From Lagopus muta (taxonomy: Eukaryota; Chordata; Aves; Galliformes; Phasianidae), in NCBI RefSeq assembly GCF_023343835.1, contig NC_064447.1:9134501-9198500 (forward strand): a DNA stretch of 64,000 bases, read 5' to 3'. Numbering within the stretch: position 1 is the stretch's first letter; each line of letters begins with the position of its first letter. The notes below the pieces were generated by a model, which saw nothing but the letters and a program-made list of their open reading frames with translations, was not told the DNA's origin and did no database searches. Shown one piece after another: positions 45,427 to 55,544 of this stretch. The position numbers were made by a program, and so were the translations under genes.

Positions 45427-48400
45427 TCAGAGTCTCTTTTCTCCCCTGGCTGGAATGTCCCTGGGCAGCTCCCCAGTGAGTGGCTGAGGATTCAGGCCAG
45501 AATGCATTATAGGAATGATGAGATCATCCATGTTTGGCATCACCAAAATTTTCTGTAAAGAGGAATCCAGAATAACAAGAAATTGATTTTGAGTACCACA
45601 ACTGGCAGGGTTTGCTCAGCCCTTTAGTGAACCCAGCCCTTAAGGTCAGGCACCTGAAATTCATGCTGCAGCTTCTTCTCAATCCACTCAGTGACATGTA
45701 CGAATGTTACCTCCCTCTCACCCAGCTTTGGGCACACCTTCAGCTCCAGCTGGGGTGGAACTCGGAAGCTGTACCTGTGAGGGGAGAGGATGGAGGCAGA
45801 AAGCATCATGTCCCATACACATGGCACAGCCCACATGACCAGCTTGCCAGAGGCCTCACTGCTGGATTCTGGGGACCTGTGTCCCAGGAGGAGGTGGCCA
45901 GATTGTGGTAGGAGGGGTACATCCCAAAATTGCATTTTTGCATCTCCTCCCACGTGGAGACCAGGAAGGTCTGAGGGTCCTTTTGGGAGAGCAGCCCTGG
46001 CTTGCTGGGACCCTAGATGAACCCACATCCCAGCCCTGGTTTCTTGACCAAGCTACAGGGAGATGGGAAGATGGCAGGAGGATGCACATGGAGCCCACCC
46101 AGAAGGAAGGAGAGCTGGTACCAGACACGGTCAGTTGGTGGCGGTGGCACATTCACAGCCAAGGTGCCTGCCAGCTCCTGCACCTCCACCATCAGCAGCA
46201 GTGGTGTGTTGGAAACTTCCTCGATCTTCTTTTTGATGAACTCATTTTCCGTTGCCTTCTGGAAGTACTTGGACTTGGCAATCTTATCCACAAAGCGCAG
46301 GATCTTCCGGCCCGTGCTGTTGCTGCTGACATGGCTGAGACGAGGGGACCCGCAGGATGAGACCCCTCAGAGACACAAGTCCCTTTCCAGGGGTCACCAT
46401 GAGGTGGTGGGGTGCCCTCCTGTACCCCGCAGCGTCTCAATCCCAGAATTTCCCCCTCACCCTTCAGTGCCTGGTGGCGGGACTCGCTCTCCTGGGGTTC
46501 CAGCAGGCTCTGCGGTGACAATGTCCTCTTCATCAGAGGAGCCAGCACTGGATGACTCTGCATCACTGTCTGCCAGCAGGATGAGCCGAGGCTTGGTCCT
46601 GTGAGTCCATGGCTGCATCAGTGCAATGCCATGGGAACAGCACCCTCTCACCTCGCTCAGGTGGAAGGATGTGGGTGAAACCCAGCCCTGTAAGGTCACC
46701 TTACCCTTCTCCGCTTGGCTCCACCTGGCTACTGTCCTCTGCAGCTCCCTCCTTCCCCAGCTTGCAGAGGTTCATCTTTGTCTCAAGGGTCATCTGCAAT
46801 GAGCCGCTGTAGGTGACCTCCATGTCCACCCAGAGACCTGCCAACAAGAGAGGGATTGAGCCCCCATCCATGCCACAGTGACTGCTCATGTGCTTGCTAA
46901 AGCCTCCCTGCTTGGGATCCAGTCTGGCACCTTGGTAATAGCCACCATGGAGCCAGCCCTGCTGTTCCTGCTGCTCTGCGGGGTTCTTACCTCGCTCATT
47001 GATGGTGGGCTTGGAAGCACTGAGGATGGAAGGAATGGATGTGCCCATGTCCAGCTCTGTCAGTTTCAGCTCATTCATAAAATATGGGAGCTAAAGGAGG
47101 GGAACCACATGGGGATGGTCACCACAGCCTGGCACCCACCAAGAAGATAGGACAGGGTTCCTGTGGGTGCTGCAATCTCCTGTGCCGATTCCTGCTTCTC
47201 ACCTTGATCTTGCTCAGCTTTTTCTGGATCTTGCTGGACACCTGCTCGGCCCAGTAACGCTCCCGGAGGAAGTCCCAGAAGATGCGCCCTACCAGTGCAT
47301 TCACCCAGGCCACACAGCCCTCACTGCACCCAGCTGTGTCTTCACTGAGCTGTGAGTGGGAAGAAGCCACGAGTGCCTGGAGTCAGTTGGGACCCCATGG
47401 GCTGGGGCCCTGCACTGCAGCTTAGCTGCTCCAACCATGGTTTTGAGAAGGAGATGAACACCAAGGCTGGGAGACAGTACTGCATGTGGTTCATCAGCTC
47501 TGCTCAGTGCTTGCATCCAACTCTGGGTTCTCACCTTGGTGGCTGCGGGGCTGCCCAGTGTGCTGTGAGGGGGGCTCTGCTCTGGGCTGCTCCCCGTTTC
47601 TGCCGGCACAAATTGGGCCATGTAGGTGCTGTAATCCAGAAAAATCTTCTGCTGAAAGATTCCGGCCAGCTCCTTGGATCTGATGGCAGAGGGGATGTCC
47701 TCAGTGCTCCCACTAATGCTGCTGGCACCACTCTGTGCAGCCGGTTCTTTGCCTGGGGACACAGGAACATGTGCAAGGCTGGCTGCAGCGAGAGGTGATG
47801 CGTGCAGGATGACGTGCCATGATGCATATGCAGCGATGTGCTGCATGGCTGCCGTGCACACACACCTTATGCTGCAGAAAGGGAATCTTGCAGGCTGGAG
47901 GACTCTGCATAGGTGAGCCCTGTTTCTGCTTCTCCTTCTCCCTCCCCATTCACCGGTGCCTATCCAGAGCCCATCCTCCCAGCACATGGTTCCGGATCCC
48001 TCCCAGAGGTCACATCTCACCTGGCCTGCCTTCACCATGGCTGCTGCTGGGGGTCCCACGGCAGGCTCGCAGAAGATGATGATACCACTCCTCCTTCTCC
48101 CTTCCTGTCCTCCCAAAGAGGTACAGGCACCTTTCCCTGCAGTTCCCTGGGACGTCCTGGCCAGGTGCCTGCGGCTTCCTCGTCCCTTCTTCCCCTGGCT
48201 GCTCTGTGCCATGCTCATTGCTGCTCCTGTGCTCTGTGTCTGTCTGCTCCGGGAAGAGGATGCAGATGGGGTACTTCTTGTTCCATAGTCGCTTTCGGGC
48301 CAAGCCGGGGGGGCAGAGGGAGACCTGCAACATCAAGAGGAGCCATGAGGCACTGCGTGCTCCCTGAGAGGGGACAATCCCAGCTCCCAGAGCACCTTGG

Positions 48401-49515
48401 CACCACTCATATCGTAGCAGCGATGGCTGACGAAGGCAACATCGAGGATCTCCTCTGCGAAGGTGGCCTGGCGTGGGATGTTGCTTTTGGGGTAGGACAG
48501 CTTGAGGGTGGCCCCATCCAGCGTGGCCAGCACCGAGTGTGTGAGTGATGGGTGGTACAGCTCGGGGTCGTAGGTGTGCAGCTGGTTCAGCCAGCCCTGC
48601 GGGGACAGAGCCGGCCGGCCGTGGGCTCCCCAGTCCACCCCACAATGCCTACTGCTGCCCTTTTCCTACCTGCAGGCTGTGGGCTCCCTGCAGGCTGTCT
48701 GGGAGCAGCTCGGGGCGCAGGCGCGGCAGCGGCGGTGGCTTCAGCAGGAGGAGCAGGACGGCGAGCAGGCCCAGCAGCAGGCCGCAGGTGAGGCCCAGGC
48801 AGAGGCCTGCAGCGTAGGGTGGCAGCGGCAGCACCAGGTAACTGTAGGTGAGCAGCGCGATGCAGGCCAAGGCCCGGCCCGGCACTGCGCCCCCAGGCAG
48901 GGCCGATGGCGGTGGCTGCTCCGGGGGCTCGGCCTTGCGCCGCGCCACCTCCACCACCTGGATGACATCCCCGTAGGAGCAGATCTCGTAGCGGCAGTTC
49001 AGGGTGGGTTCCCAGGGGCTCCAGTCCCGCGCTCGCTGCCCCCCATCCCCTCTGCCCCCCGATTCCCCTCGCCCTGGGCTGCCCCCTGCCTTTGCCTGGC
49101 CTGCAGGGCCGCTTTCCTCGGCCATCAGGCGACTCAGGCGGCTGAGGGGCTCCTGCACGGCCTCTGACAGCCGCCTCCTGGTGTCCTCCAGCCTGGCCTC
49201 CCGCAGCCGGAGCAGCGCGGTGCGGCTCTCCGACGGGGACACACTGGGGGAGGATGGAGCTGTGCGGGATTTGGACGGGCCCAGCCGCGATTGGGGGCCC
49301 CGTGGGACGTCAGCCAGGAGCATGGAGAGGGGCTTCGTGTCCCCCTCCGTGGGGAACAGGGTCACACTGCCCTCCCTGCCGCGGCCATTCTCCCTGGTGC
49401 TGGCGGGATGGGACTTTGTCCCGTCGATGTCCCTGTGTCGAGGAGAGCCCGGGGATGGTGCCAGGGCTGGAGAGGCCTCCGCCGCCACTGCAGCCTGGTC
49501 TGCCATCGCTCGCAT
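45427..49515 (-). CDS. TEX2-like SMP-domain lipid-transfer protein
   Basis: Eleven coding exons, complement(48670..49515, 48396..48596, 48021..48324, 47535..47752, 47203..47349, 46991..47090, 46705..46837, 46461..46598, 46122..46334, 45654..45774, 45427..45552), join in phase to 848 residues. The sequence tracks TEX2 throughout: two adjacent membrane helices at about 215-258 (YSYLVLPLP), a GWLNQLHTYDPELYHP block, and a middle segment that is a degenerate PH region in TEX2. An SMP domain follows (WVNALVGRIFWDF, KIQKKLSKIK, NELKLTELDMG, GRKILRFVDKIAKSKYFQKA), ending KILVMPNMDDL. TEX2 works at ER contact sites in lipid transfer. The N-terminal region is much shorter than in TEX2 (about 1,130 residues), so this is a paralogue. 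The start is uncertain: MRAMADQ or the internal MADQ three codons later. An in-frame extension from a CpG-island exon near 52.4 kb is possible. Confidence 0.88.
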
Positions 49516-49529
49516 CGCCGGCGGTGCTG

Positions 49530-52379
49530 CTGAGAGAAGAGCAGAGAGCAGCTCAGCTCGGTGCCACATCGAGACGCAGCACATCACTGCCAAACAACCC
49601 AAGGCTGCCATGATCTGGGTGCCTCTGGGCCTAATTTGGGATATGTCTTTGGGGACTGGGCTGCCACCGCCAGTGGGCTCATTGGGGTGCCTGACCTCCA
49701 CCGCTGCCCCTCCCCTTGCAGCATCCCCACAACAGGAGCAGGGATGAGCCTGGGGCTGCCTCGTGCCTATGATCTGCTTCGTTGAGATCTTCAAAGCACT
49801 TTCCTACCATGAATTAATTACAGGCTGCATCGCAGCTGCCTCCAACTCCATTTATATAATCTCATGCTTCGTGGCTTTCACTTTGCTCCTCATTTACACG
49901 AGCCAACTGTTAACCCCAAATAATCATGTAGGATGCTCAAGGAGAGCACAATGCAGCTTCTGGAGCTAACAGCCCACGGGACCCAGTGCAAGATTCATCC
50001 CTGCTCTGCTCCATACTCCTGCAGGATCTGCCCAGTCCCAAGAGTGCTCTCCTTGTGTTAACTCTGCAAACCCAGCACCGGGTGGAGCCCTGTGTTCTGG
50101 GGCTGGTGCCATCCAGCCTGCAGCACCAGCCTGGTGGTTCGGTGCCACACTGCCCCCAGTGCCACCCACAGCCCTCCTCGGCCCTCAGCCATACCTACCA
50201 GAAATCCCCAATGCTCGGGGGAGCTGCCTGGCTGCTGCTCCCTGTGCCGGGTCAGGGGCACGCCAGCTCTGCTGTGGTTACCACCTCTCCAGAATTCCTG
50301 GGGTTTTAGAAAGCTTAAAAAAGAAAATGGAAAAGAAAATGACTGTTTCCTGAGAGACCATTAGCACAGTGGAAGACTGAGATAATAATAGCCTGTGTTT
50401 ATATGGGAGTTTTCATCTGGCAGGGACGCCAAGTACAGCGGGGGCTATACACACTTGTGCAAATGCACACTGCAGTGCAGCCACCTCTGGGGTGCGGGGG
50501 AGGCCAGGACTGTGTGGAGCAGTGGGAATGGAACCTGCAGCTGCCAGGCTGGGCCACCAGCAGCCTGCAATGGTGATGCATGGGATGCCCTATCGAAGGA
50601 GCTTTGCTTGGAACATGCGCCACTGGACCATGGCTACAAAGGTCAGGAAGCCTCTCAGCCAGACCCATCCTTTCTGCTTCAGATGTAAGGCTGTGAGCCA
50701 ATCTGGTGCAAAGAAACACGAGCTGCAACCTGTGCCTGCCTGGTGCCTTTGAGCATCTTCCCCCAAAATGCTTCCCTGACACACACAGTACTGAGCACTT
50801 CTGCTGTGCTTCACTGCTCAGCATTGACTCACACTAACAAATGACACCCACATCCTCCCAGGCGGGCCACTGCCAAAGTAATGTTTGCTTCTGTTGAAAA
50901 ATCAAGGAGAGTTAATTGACAAATTAATTTCCAGCAGTCCTCTCCCATTAATGAGAGCTGTCGATGGCCACTCACTGGAGGAAGGCTGGCTCTGCTCACA
51001 GGCTGGTGGCAGAGCTCTGCCTCATCTCTGAGGCTTCTTTCAGCCAGCCAAACAAGTTGGAAATCCCTCCTCTAATTATCTTCACAATACACTGCTGCAG
51101 GAACCAAACCGCCGTGGCTATTAGCACTGTAACTGGAGAGCTCTCCACATTATCCCATGATTAAGGACTTCGATGGAAGTCACACTGCAGCCTAAGGACA
51201 TCAATCTGACAAGTGCAGACTGCTTCTCGGCAAAAACGGAGAGCTTTGAGCACAGGCATGGATTCCCCTCCTGACAAGCCTCCAGTCAGCACAAGATGGG
51301 CTGGACAGGTGCTGCTCAACCAGAGACTTTCAGGCTTATGCTGTCTGGAAACCTGTGCCCAGAGGTTCGTGCAGTGCTTCAGTGTGTTTGGAGCCCTCTC
51401 TGCCCCTCCCTCTCGTTTGCTGTCAGTGAATTACAAAGGAGGCACCTTCCAAACCACACAGCAACACAGCGTCCTCGGATCCCCCAGCCCTGCCCCGTGC
51501 CTGCCACAAACCATCAATCCCTGGGGCTCGAGCGGAGCGTGCCTTTGCCTGAGACACACGTCTGACCTAATTTGAAACGGCAGCATCCAGAGGGCAGGAG
51601 TGCGGGGGTCTGCACATGATGGCCCCCCGGCTCTGCTCCTGACTGAGAGATGTGGCCATGTCCGTTGTCATTAAGAACCAGAGCCCATCGGAGTGCTTTG
51701 CTCCAGGCCTCCGGGCTCCTGCAGCAGCGGCTCCTCAGGACAGTCACCTGCACTTGTCCCAAAGGCCCTGGTGTTTTTGCTCTTGCAGCAAGCAAGTGTA
51801 ATCTCAGCGAGAGCCCATGGACTGAATCATCCAATAATATTCAGACACAGCCAGCAGCTTGCAGTGCCAGGTATTTCAGAAGGAAAAGGAAGCGACGCAC
51901 AGCTCATCGCCTCCCAGCGCCTGCAGTTCACCTTCACAGCAGAGCTGTTCCCTTGCAGCTCACCGGGCTGCTGCCACCACCTCCTCCCCTTGGAGCCCTG
52001 AGCTCAGAACGTCCCATACCGTCCCCCAGCGAGCCGTGCACTGCAAGGACGGTCCCCACAGAGTCTGGAGCTCTGCTGTGCCTTGCTGAAGTGGCAGGAA
52101 GGGCCACAACCCCTGTTGAGCCCGTGTCCCATAGCGACCCACAGCGACCCACAGCGACCCACAGCGACCCACAGCGACCCACAGCTTCTGTTCCCTGGTG
52201 CCGGCAGCCCGGCCCCGCACTGCTGCCCGTGCACCCCTCCGGCAGCACACAGGGCTCTCCACGGGTGCCTAACCTCTTTCCTCCTCACCCAACACGCCGT
52301 CCCCAGAGCTTCTCGCTGAGCCCCGAGCGATGAGCCCCAGGGGCTACGCAGCCTCCAGCACCGCTCCGCACTCCCGTAC
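49530..52379. other. Probable first intron of the TEX2-like gene
   Basis: No gene is seen. A minus-strand donor at 52380 (CAG followed by GTACGG) in a CpG island could open this intron and the acceptor at about 49530 could close it. AT-rich TTAATT-containing patches near 50.9 and 51.07 kb look like possible regulatory elements. Confidence 0.4.
52128..52186. repeat. 10-base minisatellite (ACAGCGACCC)n
   Basis: One ATAGCGACCC unit followed by four perfect ACAGCGACCC units and a partial sixth. It is presumably length-variable. Confidence 0.95.
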
Positions 52380-53268
52380 CTGGCTCGGACGGCAGCTCCG
52401 GGATGGGTCGGTCCCGGTGCTGAGGAAGGACGAGCGGTGCTGGTGCTGCCCTGGAGAACTGTGCCGGGGGAAAGGGCCGGTGTGAGGCAGTCCCGGTGCT
52501 GGAGGATCCTGTGCCGATGAAGAAGAACCGGTGCCGGTTTCGAAGGGCTAATGCCGATGCTGGGCAGAGAAGATCGAGGCCGGAGCCGGTGCTGGAGGTG
52601 AGCGGTCGGACCTGCTCCTGGTCTCGGTGTGGCGCCTGGATAGACAGTGCAGGGCTGCGGCTCGCCCCCTTCAGCCGCGGTGCCGGGAGCATCTGCAGGA
52701 CCCCGCTCCGCCCCGCCGAGCTCCGCCCCGGGGCCGGTCCCGCACGACTCCTTCGGCTCAGCTGCCCCCGGGGCTGTGGGGAAAGAAGCGGGAGGGGAGA
52801 ACGGGGGCCACCAGCTCCGAGTCCGCCCGGGAGCCGGTCCCGATGCTGCCGCGGGCTAATTAACGGCAGCAGCCGATCCCTCTCCGTATCCCTTCCTGAT
52901 CCTGCAGGAGCTAATCCTCCTCTCCATCCCTGCCTAATCCTGCATGAGCCGCCCGTTCCCGGCTGCGGCTGCTCGGCAGTAGCCCCGCCGTTAGGGGCTC
53001 AGGAGCTGCGCGTCGACCCCACGTGGCACACGGACACAGGGACACGGGGCTCACAGCTCCCAGAAACGCCAACACCGGCGGAAGGAACGCTGCCACCGTG
53101 GGCTGTAGGGGAAGCGGCGGGGGGAACCTCGGCGTTGCGGGACACCCGGGGCTCCGCGGCGGCTGCGTCACGGCGCCATCTGGCGGCCGCGGGGCCGTGC
53201 CGGTACCGGGGGCGGTGCGGGTACCGGGGGCGGTACCGGGGCGGAGCCGGGCGGCGGCGGATGCAGCC
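52380..53268. promoter_or_regulatory. Shared CpG island between the TEX2-like gene and MSRB1
   Basis: GC- and CpG-rich stretch between a candidate TEX2-like leader exon (minus, donor at 52380) and the MSRB1 start (plus). It includes three closely spaced copies of GGTACCGGGGGCGG-type sequence at 53202-53246 just before MSRB1. No TATA box was seen on either strand. A bidirectional promoter is inferred. Confidence 0.5.
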
Positions 53269-54490
53269 ATGTCGTTCTGCTCGTTTTTCGGAGGCGAAGT
53301 GTTCAAGGACCACTTCGAGCCGGGTGAGCGGGGCCGGGTGGTGGCGGGGAACCGCGTGTAGGGATGGCGGATTCCGGACCGCAGAGCCCCGCTCGCTGCC
53401 GGCTCTCCGGGATCGGCAGTTGTCCGTGATGGCTAAAGTCCAACGCACGTGGGAGTCCCGTGGTGGCTGACGTGGCCGCCGGGCGGCTGGGAACGAGCGG
53501 GGATCCCCGCGGCTGACCTCCTCGTGCCATCCTCCCCAGGTGTGTATGTATGCGGCCGGTGCGGCTACGAGCTGTTCTCCAGCCGTTCCAAATACGAGCA
53601 TTCATCCCCCTGGCCGGCCTTCACCGAGACCATCCACGAGGACAGCGTGTCTAAGCGCAAGGAGCGTCCGGGGGCCTTGAAGGTGCTGACTGTGAAACAG
53701 CTCCCCAAAAACCCCAAATCCTCTTTTCTTAACATCGTGTGTCTTTTTTCACTTGTTTTCTAAACCTTCTCTTTATATTGCCAGGTGTCTTGTGGCAAGT
53801 GTGGCAATGGGCTGGGCCACGAGTTCCTCAATGACGGCCCCAAGCGGGGGCAGTCCCGGTTCTGAATATTCAGCAGCTCGCTCAAATTCATCCCTAAAGG
53901 TGAGGGATGGGGTTTGGTGGTGCCTCCATCCATGCTGTTATTCTGGGGGGAGCTGCTGAAGCCTGGCCATGCTGTGGGGGGGATGCACTGCTCCCAGTCC
54001 TAAACAAATCCCAAACATCTCAACTTGGTCAGGCCCCATGGGGACCTTGCTCAGTTAAATGCAGGGTGATAGAAGTGGCTGTAGGTCCCCGTGTTTCAGA
54101 GGAACCTTGGTGCTGCAAAGCAGGACAAGAGGCTGCTGGAGGATGGGGCTTTGCTGTGTCCTTCCAAGCAGCAGTCACATGTAGGTGTGGTTATTGCCTC
54201 TGCTTTGTGCATAGGGAGGAAGTGCAGGGAGGACAGTGCTTCCTTCCTGTATCGTCATTCTGCTTCTTGGTTCCCTGGTATCAGAAAAAGTAAAACAATT
54301 TTGGAGGCTGCCTCTGTGTTCAGGGCAGAACCCAGCTGTGCCATGCTGTTCTGTATGTAGGACTGCAATGCTGTGCATGGCAAAGTAACTGCATAAAATG
54401 GGCGGGGGCTCTGGAGCCAGGAACACAGGCACTGATTTCTTTCTTTCTCTTCTTTTAGGAAAATCAGACAAAGACCTACAGGAGAAGTAA
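53269..54490 (+). CDS. MSRB1: Methionine-R-sulfoxide reductase B1 (selenoprotein R)
   Basis: Four exons, 53269-53323, 53540-53682, 53785-53899 and 54459-54490, join in phase to 114 residues (human 116) when the in-frame TGA at 53863-53865 is read as selenocysteine (residue 93). It reduces methionine-R-sulfoxide, including in actin, in cytosol and nucleus. The structural zinc is held by CGRC (23, 26) and CGKC (69, 72). The [16 protein letters not shown][11 protein letters not shown] block is the catalytic core. The start [12 protein letters not shown] is invariant in vertebrates; the nearer upstream ATG at 53261 is out of frame. Reading TGA as stop would remove the catalytic residue and leave the last exon and the SECIS element without purpose. 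The gene lies head to head with the TEX2-like gene. Confidence 0.96.
53863..53865 (+). other. MSRB1: Selenocysteine UGA codon of MSRB1
   Basis: In-frame TGA between CGG TTC and ATA TTC AGC, at the exact position of Sec95 in human MSRB1. Coding similarity continues for 11 codons to the splice donor and through the final exon. Confidence 0.96.
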
Positions 54491-54919
54491 GTGAGCTGCT
54501 CTACATGACCGTTGTGAGGAGCCGTTCTCACAGCTGCGATGTATGGGAGCAGGGACTGTGATGGAGCCCCTGGTTTCCCAGTCTGCTTTCCTGCTCCAAG
54601 TCACCTCGGTCCTGGATGCTGGGAGGGAGCTGGGGGTGGGGAGAGGGGCAGCTGAGCTGCACATGCTGGCAGGGCTTGTTTGGCACAAATTGTGCTGAAG
54701 GCTGCAGCTCCTGCCCTTTCCCCCTCCCCAGCCATCCCTCCTCCCAGACAACCCTTCCTCTGCCCATGCAAGCAGTGCGTGCTGGGACTGTCACCATCAC
54801 GGCCAAGAAGGGCTGGCTGTGACCCATCACCGCTGCCACCCGGAGCTGCTCTGCTGCCATCTCCTGCTGGATTAGCTGGGATCAGAATCTGGGTTAATCT
54901 CTGGTGCTATTCTGGGCTG

Positions 54920-54986
54920 GGATCATGGTATGAATTGTCCTCTGTAAATCCTCCTGGGATGCGAGGGCGGTGATGTTTTATGATCC
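54920..54986 (+). promoter_or_regulatory. MSRB1: SECIS element in the MSRB1 3' UTR
   Basis: Helix I is GGATCAT (54920-54926) paired with ATGATCC (54980-54986). The SECIS quartet is ATGA at 54930-54933 opposite TGAT at 54971-54974. Helix II pairs TTGTCCTC with GAGGGCGG (eight pairs, three G-U). The apical loop begins TGTAAATCC with the required AA (54946-54948), and a small TCC/GGA stem above it suggests a form 2 element. It lies 430 bases after the stop and recruits SBP2/eEFSec to recode the UGA. Confidence 0.9.
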
Positions 54987-55538
54987 TGCTGGATGGCAGC
55001 CAGGCGTTTAGCCCTTTGCCATCTTGCACGTAGCAGAGGCGGTTCTGGATTCACTGTGACCTTGGGGCTTGGTTCTGGCCTCCCACTGTGTGTGTCACTG
55101 TGCTGTAACCCCAGTGATGTTAACGGTTCCCCCTGCTGCAGGGAGGCCAGAAGCAGCCCGCTGATTGCACCTCACACTACTCAGGCTTTACGAATCACGT
55201 TTGCATTCTCTCTGCGCTCAAAAGGGCTCTGGCACTGATTTCTCCTTAATTCAGGGCCTGATTCGTGGCCTTCCCTCACCATCCTGCTTTGTTCACTGCC
55301 CAGAAACCAAATCCTCCTCTTTGACATCAGCATAGAAGGATTTTTGAACACAGCAACCCTTTGTCTGACCTTTGGGTCTGGCATTGCATCTGTGGTCAAT
55401 GCATGTTATGGTTCGGCTGCACTCAGGGCACTTCAGAGGCTTTTCTCTGCATTCATTTCATCTCTTCAAACCCCTCTGGCACTGAGAAGTGCACTGTGCC
55501 AGCTTGTCACTGCTGGCCTGGTACCTCCAAATACTGAT

Positions 55539-55544
55539 AATAAA
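55539..55544 (+). terminator. MSRB1: Polyadenylation signal of MSRB1
   Basis: AATAAA about 1.05 kb after the stop and 550 bases beyond the SECIS element. No closer AATAAA was found on this strand. Confidence 0.7.

Noticed and set aside
47301-48218. 305-codon minus-strand frame
   Set aside because: It reads through introns between TEX2-like exons; the in-frame exon at 47535-47752 is real, and the rest is intron.
53863-53865. Premature stop in MSRB1
   Set aside because: It is the expected selenocysteine codon with a complete SECIS element downstream.
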